Origin: Pseudomonas sp. stari2
Lineage (GTDB): Bacteria > Pseudomonadota > Gammaproteobacteria > Pseudomonadales > Pseudomonadaceae
Direction: 5' to 3'
Length of the DNA stretch: 64,000 bases
Assembly: GCF_040760005.1 (NCBI RefSeq)
Contig: NZ_CP099760.1
Location: 62,001-126,000, forward strand
Shown here: positions 35,682 through 45,153 of the stretch, piece by piece
Position numbering within the stretch: the stretch's first letter is position 1
Layout: each line of letters starts with the position of its first letter
Notes under the pieces: model-generated
Seen by the model: only the letters and a program-made list of their open reading frames with translations
Database searches by the model: none
What the model was told of the DNA's origin: nothing
Made by a program: the position numbers and the translations under genes

Positions 35682-37022
35682 ATGGACCCTTCCCCTGGCT
35701 TGTCCCTCGCAACAATATTCGCCGATTTCGGCATGATTCTTTTCGCTCTGATCCTGGTTCTGCTCAACGGCTTCTTCGTTGCGGCGGAGTTCGCCATGGT
35801 CAAACTGCGCTCGACCCGGGTCGAAGCCATCGCTGAACAGCACGGCTGGCGCGGGCATATCCTGCGCACCGTACACAGTCAGCTCGATGCGTACCTCTCG
35901 GCGTGCCAGCTCGGTATCACCCTCGCCTCCCTCGGCCTGGGCTGGGTCGGTGAGCCGGCGTTTGCGCACATTCTCGAGCCGCTGCTGAGCGCGGTCGGCG
36001 TGCAGTCGGCCGAAGTCGTCAAAGGCATTTCGTTCTTCACCGCGTTCTTCATCATTTCCTACCTGCACATCGTGGTCGGCGAACTCGCACCCAAATCCTG
36101 GGCGATCCGCAAACCCGAATTGCTGTCGCTGTGGACGGCGGTGCCGCTGTACTTGTTCTACTGGGCCATGTACCCGGCGATCTACCTGCTCAACGCCAGC
36201 GCCAACACCATCCTGCGCATCGCGGGGCAAGGCGAGCCCGGCCCGCATCACGAGCACCATTACAGCCGTGAAGAACTGAAACTGATCCTGCACTCCAGCC
36301 GCGGCCAGGACCCAAGCGACCAAGGCATGCGCGTGCTGGCCTCGGCGGTGGAAATGGGCGAACTGGAAGTGGTCGACTGGGCCAACTCCCGGGAAGACCT
36401 GATCACCCTCGAGTTCAACGCCCCGCTGAAAGAAATCCTGGCGATGTTCCGTCGCCACAAGTTCAGCCGCTATCCGGTGTACGACAGCGAGCGCAAGGAA
36501 TTCGTCGGCCTGCTGCACATCAAGGACCTGCTGCTGGAACTGGCAGCGCTGGATCACATTCCCGAGTCGTTCAACCTCGCCGAACTGACCCGACCGCTGG
36601 AACGCGTATCGCGGCACATGCCGCTGTCGCAGTTGCTTGAGCAGTTCCGCAAGGGCGGCTCGCACTTCGCGGTGGTTGAAGAAGCCGACGGCAACATCAT
36701 CGGCTACCTGACCATGGAAGACGTGCTGGAGGTGCTGGTCGGCGACATCCAGGACGAACACCGCAAGGCCGAGCGCGGCATCCTCGCCTACCAGCCAGGC
36801 AAACTGCTGGTGCGGGGCGATACGCCGCTGTTCAAGGTCGAGCGCCTGCTGGGTATCGACCTGGACCACATCGAAGCCGAAACCCTCGCCGGGCTGATCT
36901 ACGAAACCCTGAAACGGGTACCGGAAGAGGAAGAAGTGCTGGAAGTCGAAGGCCTGCGGATCATCATCAAGAAGATGAAAGGCCCGAAGATCATTCTGGC
37001 CAAGGTGCTGATGCTCGACTGA
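35682..37022 (+). CDS. CNNM/CBS-domain membrane protein (CorC/HlyC family)
   Basis: A 446-residue protein with an N-terminal DUF21/CNNM membrane domain of about four helices (ALILVLLNGFFVAAEFAM and others), two CBS modules (about 210-340) and a C-terminal CorC_HlyC domain ending VLEVEGLRIIIKKM. Members of this family are linked to Mg2+ or Co2+ export or tolerance; the substrate is not deducible here. No clear Shine-Dalgarno precedes the ATG, so the start is less sure than the family. In Pseudomonas this gene commonly follows phoR. Confidence 0.93.
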   Translation: MDPSPGLSLATIFADFGMILFALILVLLNGFFVAAEFAMVKLRSTRVEAIAEQHGWRGHILRTVHSQLDAYLSACQLGITLASLGLGWVGEPAFAHILEPLLSAVGVQSAEVVKGISFFTAFFIISYLHIVVGELAPKSWAIRKPELLSLWTAVPLYLFYWAMYPAIYLLNASANTILRIAGQGEPGPHHEHHYSREELKLILHSSRGQDPSDQGMRVLASAVEMGELEVVDWANSREDLITLEFNAPLKEILAMFRRHKFSRYPVYDSERKEFVGLLHIKDLLLELAALDHIPESFNLAELTRPLERVSRHMPLSQLLEQFRKGGSHFAVVEEADGNIIGYLTMEDVLEVLVGDIQDEHRKAERGILAYQPGKLLVRGDTPLFKVERLLGIDLDHIEAETLAGLIYETLKRVPEEEEVLEVEGLRIIIKKMKGPKIILAKVLMLD

Positions 37023-37028
37023 CGGGGA

Positions 37029-37925
37029 TTACCGCTTGCCCAACGCAAAGTTGGGCAATGCCCCCAGCGGCTGGTTGAACTGATACGGAATCGATACCAG
37101 CCCCCCTCCTGTATTGCGCTGCACCACGAAGTGCAGGTGCGGGCCGCTGCTGTTGCCGGTGTTGCCGGACAGCGCCAGCGGACTGCCCACCGCCACTCGC
37201 TGCCCTTCCCGCACACTCACCGACCCTTGCTTGAGGTGCAGGTACACGCCCATCGTGCCGTCGTCGTGCAGGATCCGTACGAAATTGCCGGAAGGATCGG
37301 TACCGCGCCCGCTCTGGGAATTCTCGGTCTTCACCACCACGCCAGCCCGGGCCGCGATGATCGGCGTACCGACCGGCATGGCGATATCCATCGCATATTT
37401 GTTCTTCGGCCCGTAGTGGCTGTAATCGCCATTAGCGCCCTGACTCAGACGGAACGGTCCGCCCCGCCACGGAAACGGATAGCGATAGCTCTGAGCCGCA
37501 CCTGCGGGGTCACCGAGGGAATACTGGAACATCGGCGTGTACACCAGCGGCTTGCCACCGGACACCGCCGTCAGCAGCGCCAGCCGCGTATTGCTGCGCG
37601 CCGGCAGTACCCGGCGGATCGTTTCCGTCGGCGCACCGCGCACATTGCTCATCCCGGTGAACGCCAGCGCGACCTCCACCGGTGCATACAGGTCGTTGCG
37701 CACGAATACCACGTCCGTGCCCTTCTGCTTCTTGATGTCGAGATAGACCTGACGCTCGAGCCTCTCGACCATCCGGTCCTGAAACACGAACACCTGGGAG
37801 CCTTTGCTCGGACGGTCGCTGTACGAAACCACTCCGTTGGCATCGGTGGATTTGTAGATCGTCATGGCCACAGTCGAGGTGGAGGCCATGAACAGACCAC
37901 AGAAAAACAGCAGGCGCAGGAGCAT
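37029..37925 (-). CDS. Exported M23-family peptidase with DUF4124-like N-terminal domain
   Basis: A 298-residue exported protein. The ATG at 37925 is preferred to a TTG at 37931. After a hydrophobic signal, a DUF4124-like segment (IYKSTDANGVVSYSDRP) is followed by a LytM/M23 domain with zinc ligands in HYGPKNKYAMDIAMP and GPHLHFVV, and the HLKQGSV strand. Predicted as a periplasmic murein endopeptidase or activator. It is convergent with the CNNM gene, separated by six bases; a perfect hairpin (37036-37058) overlaps its last codons. Confidence 0.93.
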   Translation of the reverse strand: MLLRLLFFCGLFMASTSTVAMTIYKSTDANGVVSYSDRPSKGSQVFVFQDRMVERLERQVYLDIKKQKGTDVVFVRNDLYAPVEVALAFTGMSNVRGAPTETIRRVLPARSNTRLALLTAVSGGKPLVYTPMFQYSLGDPAGAAQSYRYPFPWRGGPFRLSQGANGDYSHYGPKNKYAMDIAMPVGTPIIAARAGVVVKTENSQSGRGTDPSGNFVRILHDDGTMGVYLHLKQGSVSVREGQRVAVGSPLALSGNTGNSSGPHLHFVVQRNTGGGLVSIPYQFNQPLGALPNFALGKR

Positions 37926-38023
37926 GGGCAAAAGTTCTGTCGAGTAAGGCCTGGGAATGAGCCTAGCAGCTGAAGCAGACCAGGCTAGTCGACAGATGTT
38001 TCAAATTTGGCACAGCACAAAAC

Positions 38024-38099
38024 AAAAGGCCGCAGCCCGGGGCCGCTCACGCATTGGAATACTCTCCTTTGCGGGGCTGACCCAGGCTGCGACCTTTTT
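38024..38099 (-). terminator. Terminator of the response-regulator gene
   Basis: On the minus strand AAGGTCGCAGCCTGGG pairs, with G-U pairing, with CCCGGGCTGCGGCCTT, followed by TTTTGTTTTG. The loop is long, about 40 bases. Confidence 0.7.
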
Positions 38100-38110
38100 C
38101 GCCGCGACGC

Positions 38111-39067
38111 TTACGCGCCCGGAACGAAGTGCTTCTGCGCCGTGCCGCGGGCGATCAGGCGGGAGATGTAGTCGAGCTTCTGCGCGTCCTGGTCGACGAA
38201 GCGGAAGGTCAGTTGCAACCAGTCGCTGTCGGGTTTCGGCTCGTGGGCGACGACGGCATGCAGGTAGCCGTTGAGGCGGGCGATTTCGGCGTTGTCGCCC
38301 TGCTCCAGATCGAGCACGGCACTGTCGAGGATCTGCGGCAGGGTGTCGGTGCGTTTCACCACCAACAGCGCTTCCTTGATGCTCAGGGCCTTGATCACGC
38401 ATTGCTGGGTGCCGCTCGGCAGGCGCAGTTGGCCCTGACCGCGACCACCGGCCGGAGCGCTGGAGGCTGCCGGGGCTTTCACGGGCGGGCTGTTGAGCAG
38501 GCCACGCTGTGGCGCGGCGGCAGGTGCCGGGGCCGCAGCGGCAGGCTTGGCAAACGGGTTGGCCGCAGCAGCAGCCGGTGCGGAACCGACCACGGCAGCC
38601 TTGCCGCCGGTCAACGCGCTCAGCGAGTCGTTGCCGAATGCCGAGTTCATCTTGGTCGGAGCGCTGTTCATCAGGGTGTCGAGCTTGCCGACCTTGTTCA
38701 GGGCCTGCTTGACCTTGGTCAGCAGTTGCTCGTTGGTGAACGGCTTGCTGACGTATCCGGTGACGCCGGCCTGGATCGCCTGCACGACGTTTTCCTTGTC
38801 GCCCCGGCTGGTGACCATGATGAACGGCATGGTCTTGAGGTTGTCCTGCTCACGGCACCAGGTCAGCAGTTCGAGGCCGGACATTTCCGGCATTTCCCAG
38901 TCGCACAGCACCAGGTCGAAGGCTTCCTTGGCCAGCATGGCCTGAGCCTTCTTGCCGTTGATGGCGTCCTCGGCGCGGATCCCCGGGAAGTAATTACGCA
39001 GGCACTTTTTCACCAGGTCACGAATGAACGATGCATCGTCCACGACCAACACACTGATCTTGCTCAT
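38111..39067 (-). CDS. Response regulator with Ala/Pro linker and PilZ-like C-terminal domain
   Basis: A 318-residue protein. The N-terminal receiver domain (1-125) has D10-D11, phospho-acceptor D56 in LCDWEMPEM, the TSRG switch and K in VSKPF. A low-complexity linker rich in Ala and Pro (about 150-205) joins a C-terminal domain of roughly 110 residues (ALSIKEALLVV, LDLEQGDNAEIARLNGYL, LTFRFVDQDAQ) that looks PilZ-like by layout, but the RxxxR motif is not clear. It is monocistronic between two terminators. A homologous gene lies next to phoU in other pseudomonads; output function is uncertain. Confidence 0.88.
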   Translation of the reverse strand: MSKISVLVVDDASFIRDLVKKCLRNYFPGIRAEDAINGKKAQAMLAKEAFDLVLCDWEMPEMSGLELLTWCREQDNLKTMPFIMVTSRGDKENVVQAIQAGVTGYVSKPFTNEQLLTKVKQALNKVGKLDTLMNSAPTKMNSAFGNDSLSALTGGKAAVVGSAPAAAAANPFAKPAAAAPAPAAAPQRGLLNSPPVKAPAASSAPAGGRGQGQLRLPSGTQQCVIKALSIKEALLVVKRTDTLPQILDSAVLDLEQGDNAEIARLNGYLHAVVAHEPKPDSDWLQLTFRFVDQDAQKLDYISRLIARGTAQKHFVPGA

Positions 39068-39214
39068 CCAACACCCCTATTAAAATCCCGGCAAGCATAA
39101 CGCTGGCTGATGGCACATTGCCAAAACTCTTCAGTCACGCCGGGACTTTTCGTTCGCGGGTGCTGCTTTTTAATTCGCTCTTCAACTCGGATCTGCCTTC
39201 TGAAAAGCAGAAAC

Positions 39215-39242
39215 AAAAACGCCCGGCCAAAGGGCCGGGCGC
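39215..39242 (-). terminator. Terminator of phoU
   Basis: On the minus strand CGCCCGGCC pairs with GGCCGGGCG over CTTT, followed by TTTTTGTTTC. This is a textbook intrinsic terminator closing the pst-phoU unit. Confidence 0.88.
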
Positions 39243-39257
39243 TTTTCTCAGGCAATC

Positions 39258-40019
39258 TTACTTATCGTCAGCATCACCCGGAACATTAGCGGTTTCGCCG
39301 CTTGTCCCTTCAACTTCTTCCTTCATGCGCTTGAGGCCCATGTGGCGCACGTCGGTGCCGCGCACCAGGTAGATCACCAGCTCCGAAATATTGCGCGCGT
39401 GGTCGCCGATCCGCTCCAGCGAACGCAGCACCCAGATAATGCTCAAGACCCGCGAGATAGAGCGCGGGTCTTCCATCATGTAGGTCGCCAGCTCACGCAG
39501 GGCGGTCTTGTATTCGCGGTCGATGATCTTGTCGTACTGCGCCACCGACAACGCCAGGTCGGCGTCGAAGCGGGCAAAGGCGTCCAGCGCATCGCGGACC
39601 ATGTTGCGCACCTGGTCGCCGATGTGGCGCACTTCGACGTAACCGCGCGGTGCCTCGCCTTCTTCGCAAAGCTGGATCGCGCGACGGGCGATCTTGGTCG
39701 CTTCGTCGCCGATGCGCTCAAGATCGATCACCGACTTGGAAATGCTGATGATCAGACGCAGGTCGGACGCCGCCGGCTGACGACGGGCCAGAATGCGCAG
39801 GCATTCTTCGTCGATGTTGCGTTCCATCTGGTTGATCTGGTCGTCGATCTCGCGCACTTGCTGGGCCAGGCCCGAGTCGGCCTCGATCAGCGCGGTGACC
39901 GCGTCGTTGACCTGCTTCTCGACCAGCCCGCCCATGGCCAGCAGGTGGCTGCGCACTTCTTCCAGTTCGGCGTTGAACTGCGCGGAAATGTGATGGGTAA
40001 GGCCTTCTTTACTAATCAT
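39258..40019 (-). CDS. phoU: Phosphate signalling protein PhoU
   Basis: A 253-residue two-repeat helical protein that links Pst transport to PhoR and keeps the kinase in check when phosphate is plentiful. The metal-binding motifs RIGDEATKIA and RIGDHARNI occur once per repeat. The C-terminal extension (EEVEGTSGETANVPGDADDK in full) is polar and acidic. It is the last gene after pstB. Confidence 0.97.
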   Translation of the reverse strand: MISKEGLTHHISAQFNAELEEVRSHLLAMGGLVEKQVNDAVTALIEADSGLAQQVREIDDQINQMERNIDEECLRILARRQPAASDLRLIISISKSVIDLERIGDEATKIARRAIQLCEEGEAPRGYVEVRHIGDQVRNMVRDALDAFARFDADLALSVAQYDKIIDREYKTALRELATYMMEDPRSISRVLSIIWVLRSLERIGDHARNISELVIYLVRGTDVRHMGLKRMKEEVEGTSGETANVPGDADDK

Positions 40020-40093
40020 GTTGGCGTCCTTGGAGCGTCCGGTAAGGTGCGGCGGGCCGCAGCGTCAATTCAGTGAGCGACAACCAGTGTCTG

Positions 40094-40927
40094 CTAGCCG
40101 TAACGACCGGTGATGTAGTCTTCGGTCTGCTTCTTGGCCGGATTGGTGAACAGGGTATCGGTGTCGCCGAATTCCACCAGTTTGCCCATGTACATGAACG
40201 CGGTGTAGTCGGACACCCGCGCCGCCTGCTGCATGTTGTGGGTCACGATGACGATGGTGAACTTGGATTTGAGTTCGTAGATCAGCTCTTCGACTTTCAG
40301 GGTCGAGATCGGGTCGAGGGCCGAGCACGGTTCGTCGAGCAGCAGCACTTCCGGTTCCACGGCGATGGTGCGGGCGATCACCAGACGCTGTTGCTGACCG
40401 CCGGACAGGCCGAGTGCCGAGTCATGCAGACGGTCTTTCACTTCGTCCCACAGGGCCGCGCCCTTCAGTGCCCATTCGACGGCTTCATCAAGGATGCGCT
40501 TCTTGTTGATGCCCTGGATGCGCAGGCCGTAGACCACGTTTTCGTAGATGGTCTTCGGGAACGGGTTGGGCTTCTGGAACACCATGCCGACCCGGCGACG
40601 CAGCTCGGCCACGTCCTCGCCCTTGCGGTAGATATTATTGCCGTAGAGGTTGATCGCGCCTTCGACGCGGCAGCCGTCCACCAGGTCGTTCATGCGGTTG
40701 AAGGTACGCAGCAGCGTGGACTTGCCGCAGCCGGACGGGCCGATGAAGGCGGTCACGCGCTGTTTCGGGATGTTCATGCTGACGTCGTACAGCGCTTGTT
40801 TCTCGCCGTAGAACAGACTCAGGCCCGGCACTTCGATGGCCACGGTTTCCTGCTCGAGGTTCAGGCTCTGCTTGTCGCGGCCCAGGGCAGACATGTTGAT
40901 GCCGTGGGTATGTGTTTCGTGCTGCAT
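40094..40927 (-). CDS. pstB: Phosphate ABC transporter ATP-binding protein PstB
   Basis: A 277-residue ATPase. Walker [10 protein letters not shown] is at 63-71, the ABC signature LSGGQQQR and Walker B VLLLDEP follow, with SALDPIST after it. A 30-residue N-terminal extension precedes the ABC domain. It lies 82 bases after pstA and 74 before phoU. Confidence 0.98.
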   Translation of the reverse strand: MQHETHTHGINMSALGRDKQSLNLEQETVAIEVPGLSLFYGEKQALYDVSMNIPKQRVTAFIGPSGCGKSTLLRTFNRMNDLVDGCRVEGAINLYGNNIYRKGEDVAELRRRVGMVFQKPNPFPKTIYENVVYGLRIQGINKKRILDEAVEWALKGAALWDEVKDRLHDSALGLSGGQQQRLVIARTIAVEPEVLLLDEPCSALDPISTLKVEELIYELKSKFTIVIVTHNMQQAARVSDYTAFMYMGKLVEFGDTDTLFTNPAKKQTEDYITGRYG

Positions 40928-41009
40928 GGGAGATCCCCTGTGCTAACAAATTCGGTTCGGTTGGCTGCCGGGAATCAGGCCGGCAGCCCTTCAATTCTTG
41001 TAACGGCGA

Positions 41010-42680
41010 TCAGCTGTCCAGCGCCTTGTACTTCTCGCGCAGGTGGTTACGAATCCACACCGCCGACAAGTTGAGCACGGCAATCACCAGCACCAGCAGC
41101 AACGCGGTGGCGTACACCAGCGGTCGCGCGGCTTCAACGTTCGGGCTCTGGAAGCCGACGTCATAAATATGGAAGCCCAGGTGCATGATCTTCTGATCCA
41201 GGTGCAGGTACGGGTAGTTGCCATCAACCGGCAGCGACGGCGCCAGTTTCACCACACCCACCAGCATCAGCGGCGCCACTTCACCGGCGGCGCGGGCCAC
41301 CGCGAGGATCATGCCGGTCATCATGGCCGGGCTGGCCATCGGCAGAACGATCTTCCACAGGGTTTCAGCCTTGGTCGCGCCGAGGGCCAGCGAACCTTCA
41401 CGCACGGTGCGCGGGATCCGCGCCAGACCTTCTTCGGTGGCCACGATCACCACCGGCACCGCCAGCAGCGCCAGGGTCAGCGACGCCCAGAGCAGACCCG
41501 GCGTACCGAAGGTCGGTGCCGGCAGCGCTTCCGGGAAGAACAGACGGTCGAGCGAACCGCCCAGCACGTAAACGAAGAAGCCCAGACCGAACACGCCGTA
41601 AACAATCGCAGGAACACCCGCCAGGTTGTTCACCGCGATCCGGATAACCCGGGTCAGGGTGTTCTGTTTGGCGTATTCACGCAGGTAAACCGCCGCCAGC
41701 ACGCCGAACGGGGTCACGATCATCGCCATGATCAAAGTCATCATCACGGTGCCGAAGATCGCCGGGAAAATCCCGCCTTCGGTGTTCGCTTCACGCGGGT
41801 CGTCGGACAGGAACTCCCAAACCTTGTTGAAGTAGAAGCCGACCTTGGTGAAGGTGCCCATCGCGTTCGGCTGGTAGGCGTGAACCACTTTGCCCAGGCC
41901 GATTTCGATTTCCTTGCCGTTGGCATCGCGAGCGGTCAAAGCGTCGCGGTTGAATTGCGCGTGCAGATCGGCCAGACGGGCTTCGACGTCCTGATAGCGG
42001 GCGTTCAGCTCGGCACGTTCGGCGTCCATGTCCGCTTGCGCGGTGGCGTCGAGCTTGCCCTCCAGTTCCAGTTTGCGACCGTGCAGACGGATGCGCTCGA
42101 GACCGGCGTTGATCGCGCCGATGTCGGTTTTTTCCAGGGTCTTGAGCTGCGCGGCAAGGCCGTTCACGCGGTTGATCCGCGCTTGCAGCTCGGGCCAGGC
42201 CGCTTCGCCCTCGGCAATCACTTTGCCGTCCTGTTTGACGTTGACCAGGTAGCCGTAGAAGTTGCCCCACTCACGACGCTCCAGCGCCATCAGCTCCGGC
42301 GGGTTCTTCTGGTCAGTCAGCCACTCGCCGACGATCCAGGTGAAGTCGTTGCCGTTCAGGTCGCGGTTGCCGACCTTGATCAGCTCGCGGGTCATGAATT
42401 CCGGGCCCTGGTCAGGCACCGGCAAGCCGGCGCTCTTCAGGCGTGCGCGGGGCACTTCTTCCTTCTGCACCACTTCGCCGATGACCAGGTGATTGCCTTG
42501 GCCAGGGACGTTGTAGCTGGCGTGGATCAGGTCCGCCGGCCAGAAGTGACCCAGACCACGCACGGCAATCACCGCCAGCAGGCCAATGGTCATGATGACC
42601 GCGATGGACACCGCGCCACCGCTGATCCAGACGCCCGGGGCGCCGCTCTTGAACCATCCATTCAGGGAGTTCTGTTTCAC
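41010..42680 (-). CDS. pstA: Phosphate ABC transporter permease PstA (long form)
   Basis: A 556-residue permease, far longer than the roughly 300-residue E. coli PstA. The usual permease core is confined to about 300-556 (GTVMMTLIMAMIVTPFGVLAAVYLREY and EGLARIPRTVREGSLALGATK, each shown in part below the family norm). Between the first membrane helix (about 20-40) and the core there is a periplasmic insert with a probable coiled coil near 160-245, rich in Ala, Leu, Glu and Arg. The start is GTG, 15 bases after pstC. Long PstA and PstC forms are known in Pseudomonas. Confidence 0.95.
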   Translation of the reverse strand: MKQNSLNGWFKSGAPGVWISGGAVSIAVIMTIGLLAVIAVRGLGHFWPADLIHASYNVPGQGNHLVIGEVVQKEEVPRARLKSAGLPVPDQGPEFMTRELIKVGNRDLNGNDFTWIVGEWLTDQKNPPELMALERREWGNFYGYLVNVKQDGKVIAEGEAAWPELQARINRVNGLAAQLKTLEKTDIGAINAGLERIRLHGRKLELEGKLDATAQADMDAERAELNARYQDVEARLADLHAQFNRDALTARDANGKEIEIGLGKVVHAYQPNAMGTFTKVGFYFNKVWEFLSDDPREANTEGGIFPAIFGTVMMTLIMAMIVTPFGVLAAVYLREYAKQNTLTRVIRIAVNNLAGVPAIVYGVFGLGFFVYVLGGSLDRLFFPEALPAPTFGTPGLLWASLTLALLAVPVVIVATEEGLARIPRTVREGSLALGATKAETLWKIVLPMASPAMMTGMILAVARAAGEVAPLMLVGVVKLAPSLPVDGNYPYLHLDQKIMHLGFHIYDVGFQSPNVEAARPLVYATALLLVLVIAVLNLSAVWIRNHLREKYKALDS

Positions 42681-42695
42681 AGACTTCTACCTTTC

Positions 42696-44978
42696 TTAAA
42701 GCGACGAGTATTTCTTGCGCAGACGCTGACGAATCAGTTCCGCGAGGGTGTTCATGACGAAGGTGAACAACAGCAGCACCAGCGCCGAGAGGAACAGCAC
42801 GCGGTAGTGGCTGCCGCCGACTTCCGACTCCGGCATTTCCACCGCAACGTTGGCGGCCAGGGTGCGCAGGCCTTCGAACAGGTTCATTTCCATGACCGGG
42901 GTGTTGCCAGTGGCCATCAGCACGATCATGGTTTCACCGACCGCACGGCCCATGCCGATCATCAGTGCCGAGAAGATGCCCGGGCTGGCGGTCAGGATGA
43001 CCACGCGAGTCATGGTCTGCCACGGCGTGGCACCGAGGGCCAGCGAGCCCAGGGTCAGGCCGCGCGGCACGCTGAACACGGCGTCTTCGGCGATCGAGTA
43101 GATGTTCGGGATCACCGCGAAGCCCATGGCCAGACCGACCACCAGTGCGTTGCGCTGGTCGTAGGTGATGCCCAGGTCGTGGGAGATCCACATGCGCATG
43201 TCACCGCCGAAGAACCAGTTCTCCATGAACGGGCTCATGTACAGCGACAGCCAGCCCACAAACAGAATCACCGGGATCAGCAGCGCACTCTCCCAGCCGT
43301 CCGGGACTTTCAGGCGGATCGACTCAGGCAGGCGGCTGAAGGTGAAACCGGCCACCAGGATGCCGATCGGCAGGAGCATCAGCAGGCTGAAGATGCCCGG
43401 CAGATGCCCTTCCACATACGGTGCGAGGAAAAGACCTGCGAAGAAGCCGAGGATCACCGTCGGCATCGCTTCCATCAGCTCGATCACTGGTTTGACCTTG
43501 CGGCGCATGCCCGGGGCCATGAAGTACGCGGTGTAGATCGCAGCGGCAACGGCCAGTGGTGCCGCCAGCAGCATCGCGTAGAACGCGGCTTTCAGGGTGC
43601 CGAAGGTCAGTGGCGACAAGCTCAGTTTCGGTTCGAAATCGGTGTTGGCCGCAGTCGATTGCCAGACGTATTTAGGCTCGTCGTAGTTCTCGTACCAGAC
43701 CTTGCTCCACAGCGCGCTCCACGATACTTCCGGGTGCGGGTTGTCGAGCAACAGCGGTTGCAGCTTGCCGCCGGCCTCGACGATCACACGGTTGGCGCGT
43801 GGCGACAGACCGAACAGGCCCTGTCCTTCGACCACCTGATCAACCAGCAAGGTGCGATGCGCGGTGCTGTGAAACACGCCAAGCTTGCCGCTGGCATCCA
43901 GTGCGAGGAAGCCTTTGCGACGCTCTTCAGCGGTGATTTCAACGATCGGCGTCTTGCCCATCTGGAAGGTGCGGATCTGCTTCAGGCGCAGCTCGCCATC
44001 GGTGTCGCGGGCCATGAACCACTGGGCCAGGCCACCGGTGGAGTCGCCGACGATCAGCGAGATGCCACCCACCAGTTGAGTGGCGGCAGTGACTTGCGCG
44101 TCGGCGTTTTCCAGCAGCTTGTAGCGACCGTTGAGGCTCTTGTCGCGCAGGCTGAACACGTCGGCCTGAGCACGACCGTTAACCACATACAGCCATTGCT
44201 GGCGCGGGTCGACGAAGATGTTTTTAACCGGTTCAGTCATCTGCGGCAGATCAATGCGCTTCTGTTCGTTGGTGACTTCGCCGGTCATCATGTTTTCTTC
44301 GCTGGTCAGCGACAACACATTGAGTTGCGAACCGGTGGAGCCGACCAGCATCAGGGTCGAGTCGGAGGCGTTGAGGCTGACGTGCTCCAGCGCACCGCCG
44401 CTTTCGTTCAGCGCAATCGGCGTCTCGCCGTACGGGAACTCGATCGCCGGGGCGATGGTTTTCTTGCCTTCCGGGTAGCTGACTTTATAGGTGTGACGGA
44501 ACACCAGCGCCTGACCGTTGGACAGACCCACGGCCACCAACGGATGGCCCGGCTGGTCTTCGCCGATGGAGGTCACGCTAGTGCCTGCCGGCAACGGCAG
44601 ATCGACGCGCTTCAATTCAGCGCCACTGTCGATATCAAAGAACAGCGCCTGGCCCTTGTCGGAAACGCGCATGGCCACCTGATTCTGCTCTTCGAGCGAA
44701 ATCATCAGTGGCTTGCCGGCGTCCTGCATCCAGGCCGGGGTGATAGCGTCTTTCGCAGTCAGGTCAGCGCCCTTGAACAGTGGCGCAACGACGTAGGCGA
44801 GGAAGAAGAAGATCAGGGTGATGGCTGCCAGTACCGCCAGACCGCCGACGAGGACGTACCAGCGGGTGAAGCGATCCTTGAGCGCGCGAATGCGGCGCTT
44901 GCGTTGCAACTCAGGCGTATTGAAGTCAATGCGCTTGGGAGGGTTCGTAGTCATTTTGGAATTGGCCAGATCATTCAT
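42696..44978 (-). CDS. pstC: Phosphate ABC transporter permease PstC (long form)
   Basis: A 760-residue permease from the ATG at 44978, which has AGGGTG upstream; a GTG two codons earlier is less likely. After a first membrane helix (about 41-68) comes a periplasmic region of nearly 400 residues with repeated beta strands (GQALFFDIDSGAEL, PLVAVGLSNGQALVF, QWLYVVNGRAQ) suggestive of a beta-propeller. The permease core occupies the last 290 residues and includes the EAMPTVILGFFAGLFLAPYV and SLALGATPWQTM segments. It partners the long PstA. Confidence 0.94.
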   Translation of the reverse strand: MNDLANSKMTTNPPKRIDFNTPELQRKRRIRALKDRFTRWYVLVGGLAVLAAITLIFFFLAYVVAPLFKGADLTAKDAITPAWMQDAGKPLMISLEEQNQVAMRVSDKGQALFFDIDSGAELKRVDLPLPAGTSVTSIGEDQPGHPLVAVGLSNGQALVFRHTYKVSYPEGKKTIAPAIEFPYGETPIALNESGGALEHVSLNASDSTLMLVGSTGSQLNVLSLTSEENMMTGEVTNEQKRIDLPQMTEPVKNIFVDPRQQWLYVVNGRAQADVFSLRDKSLNGRYKLLENADAQVTAATQLVGGISLIVGDSTGGLAQWFMARDTDGELRLKQIRTFQMGKTPIVEITAEERRKGFLALDASGKLGVFHSTAHRTLLVDQVVEGQGLFGLSPRANRVIVEAGGKLQPLLLDNPHPEVSWSALWSKVWYENYDEPKYVWQSTAANTDFEPKLSLSPLTFGTLKAAFYAMLLAAPLAVAAAIYTAYFMAPGMRRKVKPVIELMEAMPTVILGFFAGLFLAPYVEGHLPGIFSLLMLLPIGILVAGFTFSRLPESIRLKVPDGWESALLIPVILFVGWLSLYMSPFMENWFFGGDMRMWISHDLGITYDQRNALVVGLAMGFAVIPNIYSIAEDAVFSVPRGLTLGSLALGATPWQTMTRVVILTASPGIFSALMIGMGRAVGETMIVLMATGNTPVMEMNLFEGLRTLAANVAVEMPESEVGGSHYRVLFLSALVLLLFTFVMNTLAELIRQRLRKKYSSL

Positions 44979-45080
44979 GCGCACACCCTAGCGATCCTGT
45001 ATGACAGAAAGATGACAATGCAGTGACGCACCAAATCCGCCGCCAGCAGGGCACTGGCAGTGGATAGAAGAATTCGGGGA

Positions 45081-45147
45081 GTGTGGGGGCCGGGCCGCTT
45101 GCGGGCCGGGCCCCACACATGAGTCAGGCGGGGTTCACCCCTGACTC
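45081..45147 (-). promoter_or_regulatory. Two tandem hairpins between pstS and pstC
   Basis: Just after the pstS stop the minus strand can form GAGTCAGG-loop-CCTGACTC (45121-45147). A long GC-rich stem then pairs GTGTGGGGCCCGGCC with its complement (45081-45118). No T-run follows. They probably protect the pstS mRNA or let only part of transcription reach pstC, giving excess binding protein. Confidence 0.6.
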
Positions 45148-45153
45148 AGTTTG

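Noticed and set aside
37036..37058. Terminator for the CNNM gene
   Set aside because: The perfect TTGCCCAAC/GTTGGGCAA hairpin lacks a T-run and overlaps the last codons of the convergent M23 peptidase gene, so it may simply reflect coding sequence.
41043..45026. 1327-codon open frame on the plus strand
   Set aside because: Antisense to pstA and pstC across both genes. Composition (His, Arg, Gln-rich) is that of a mirror frame, and no ribosome site or domain is seen.
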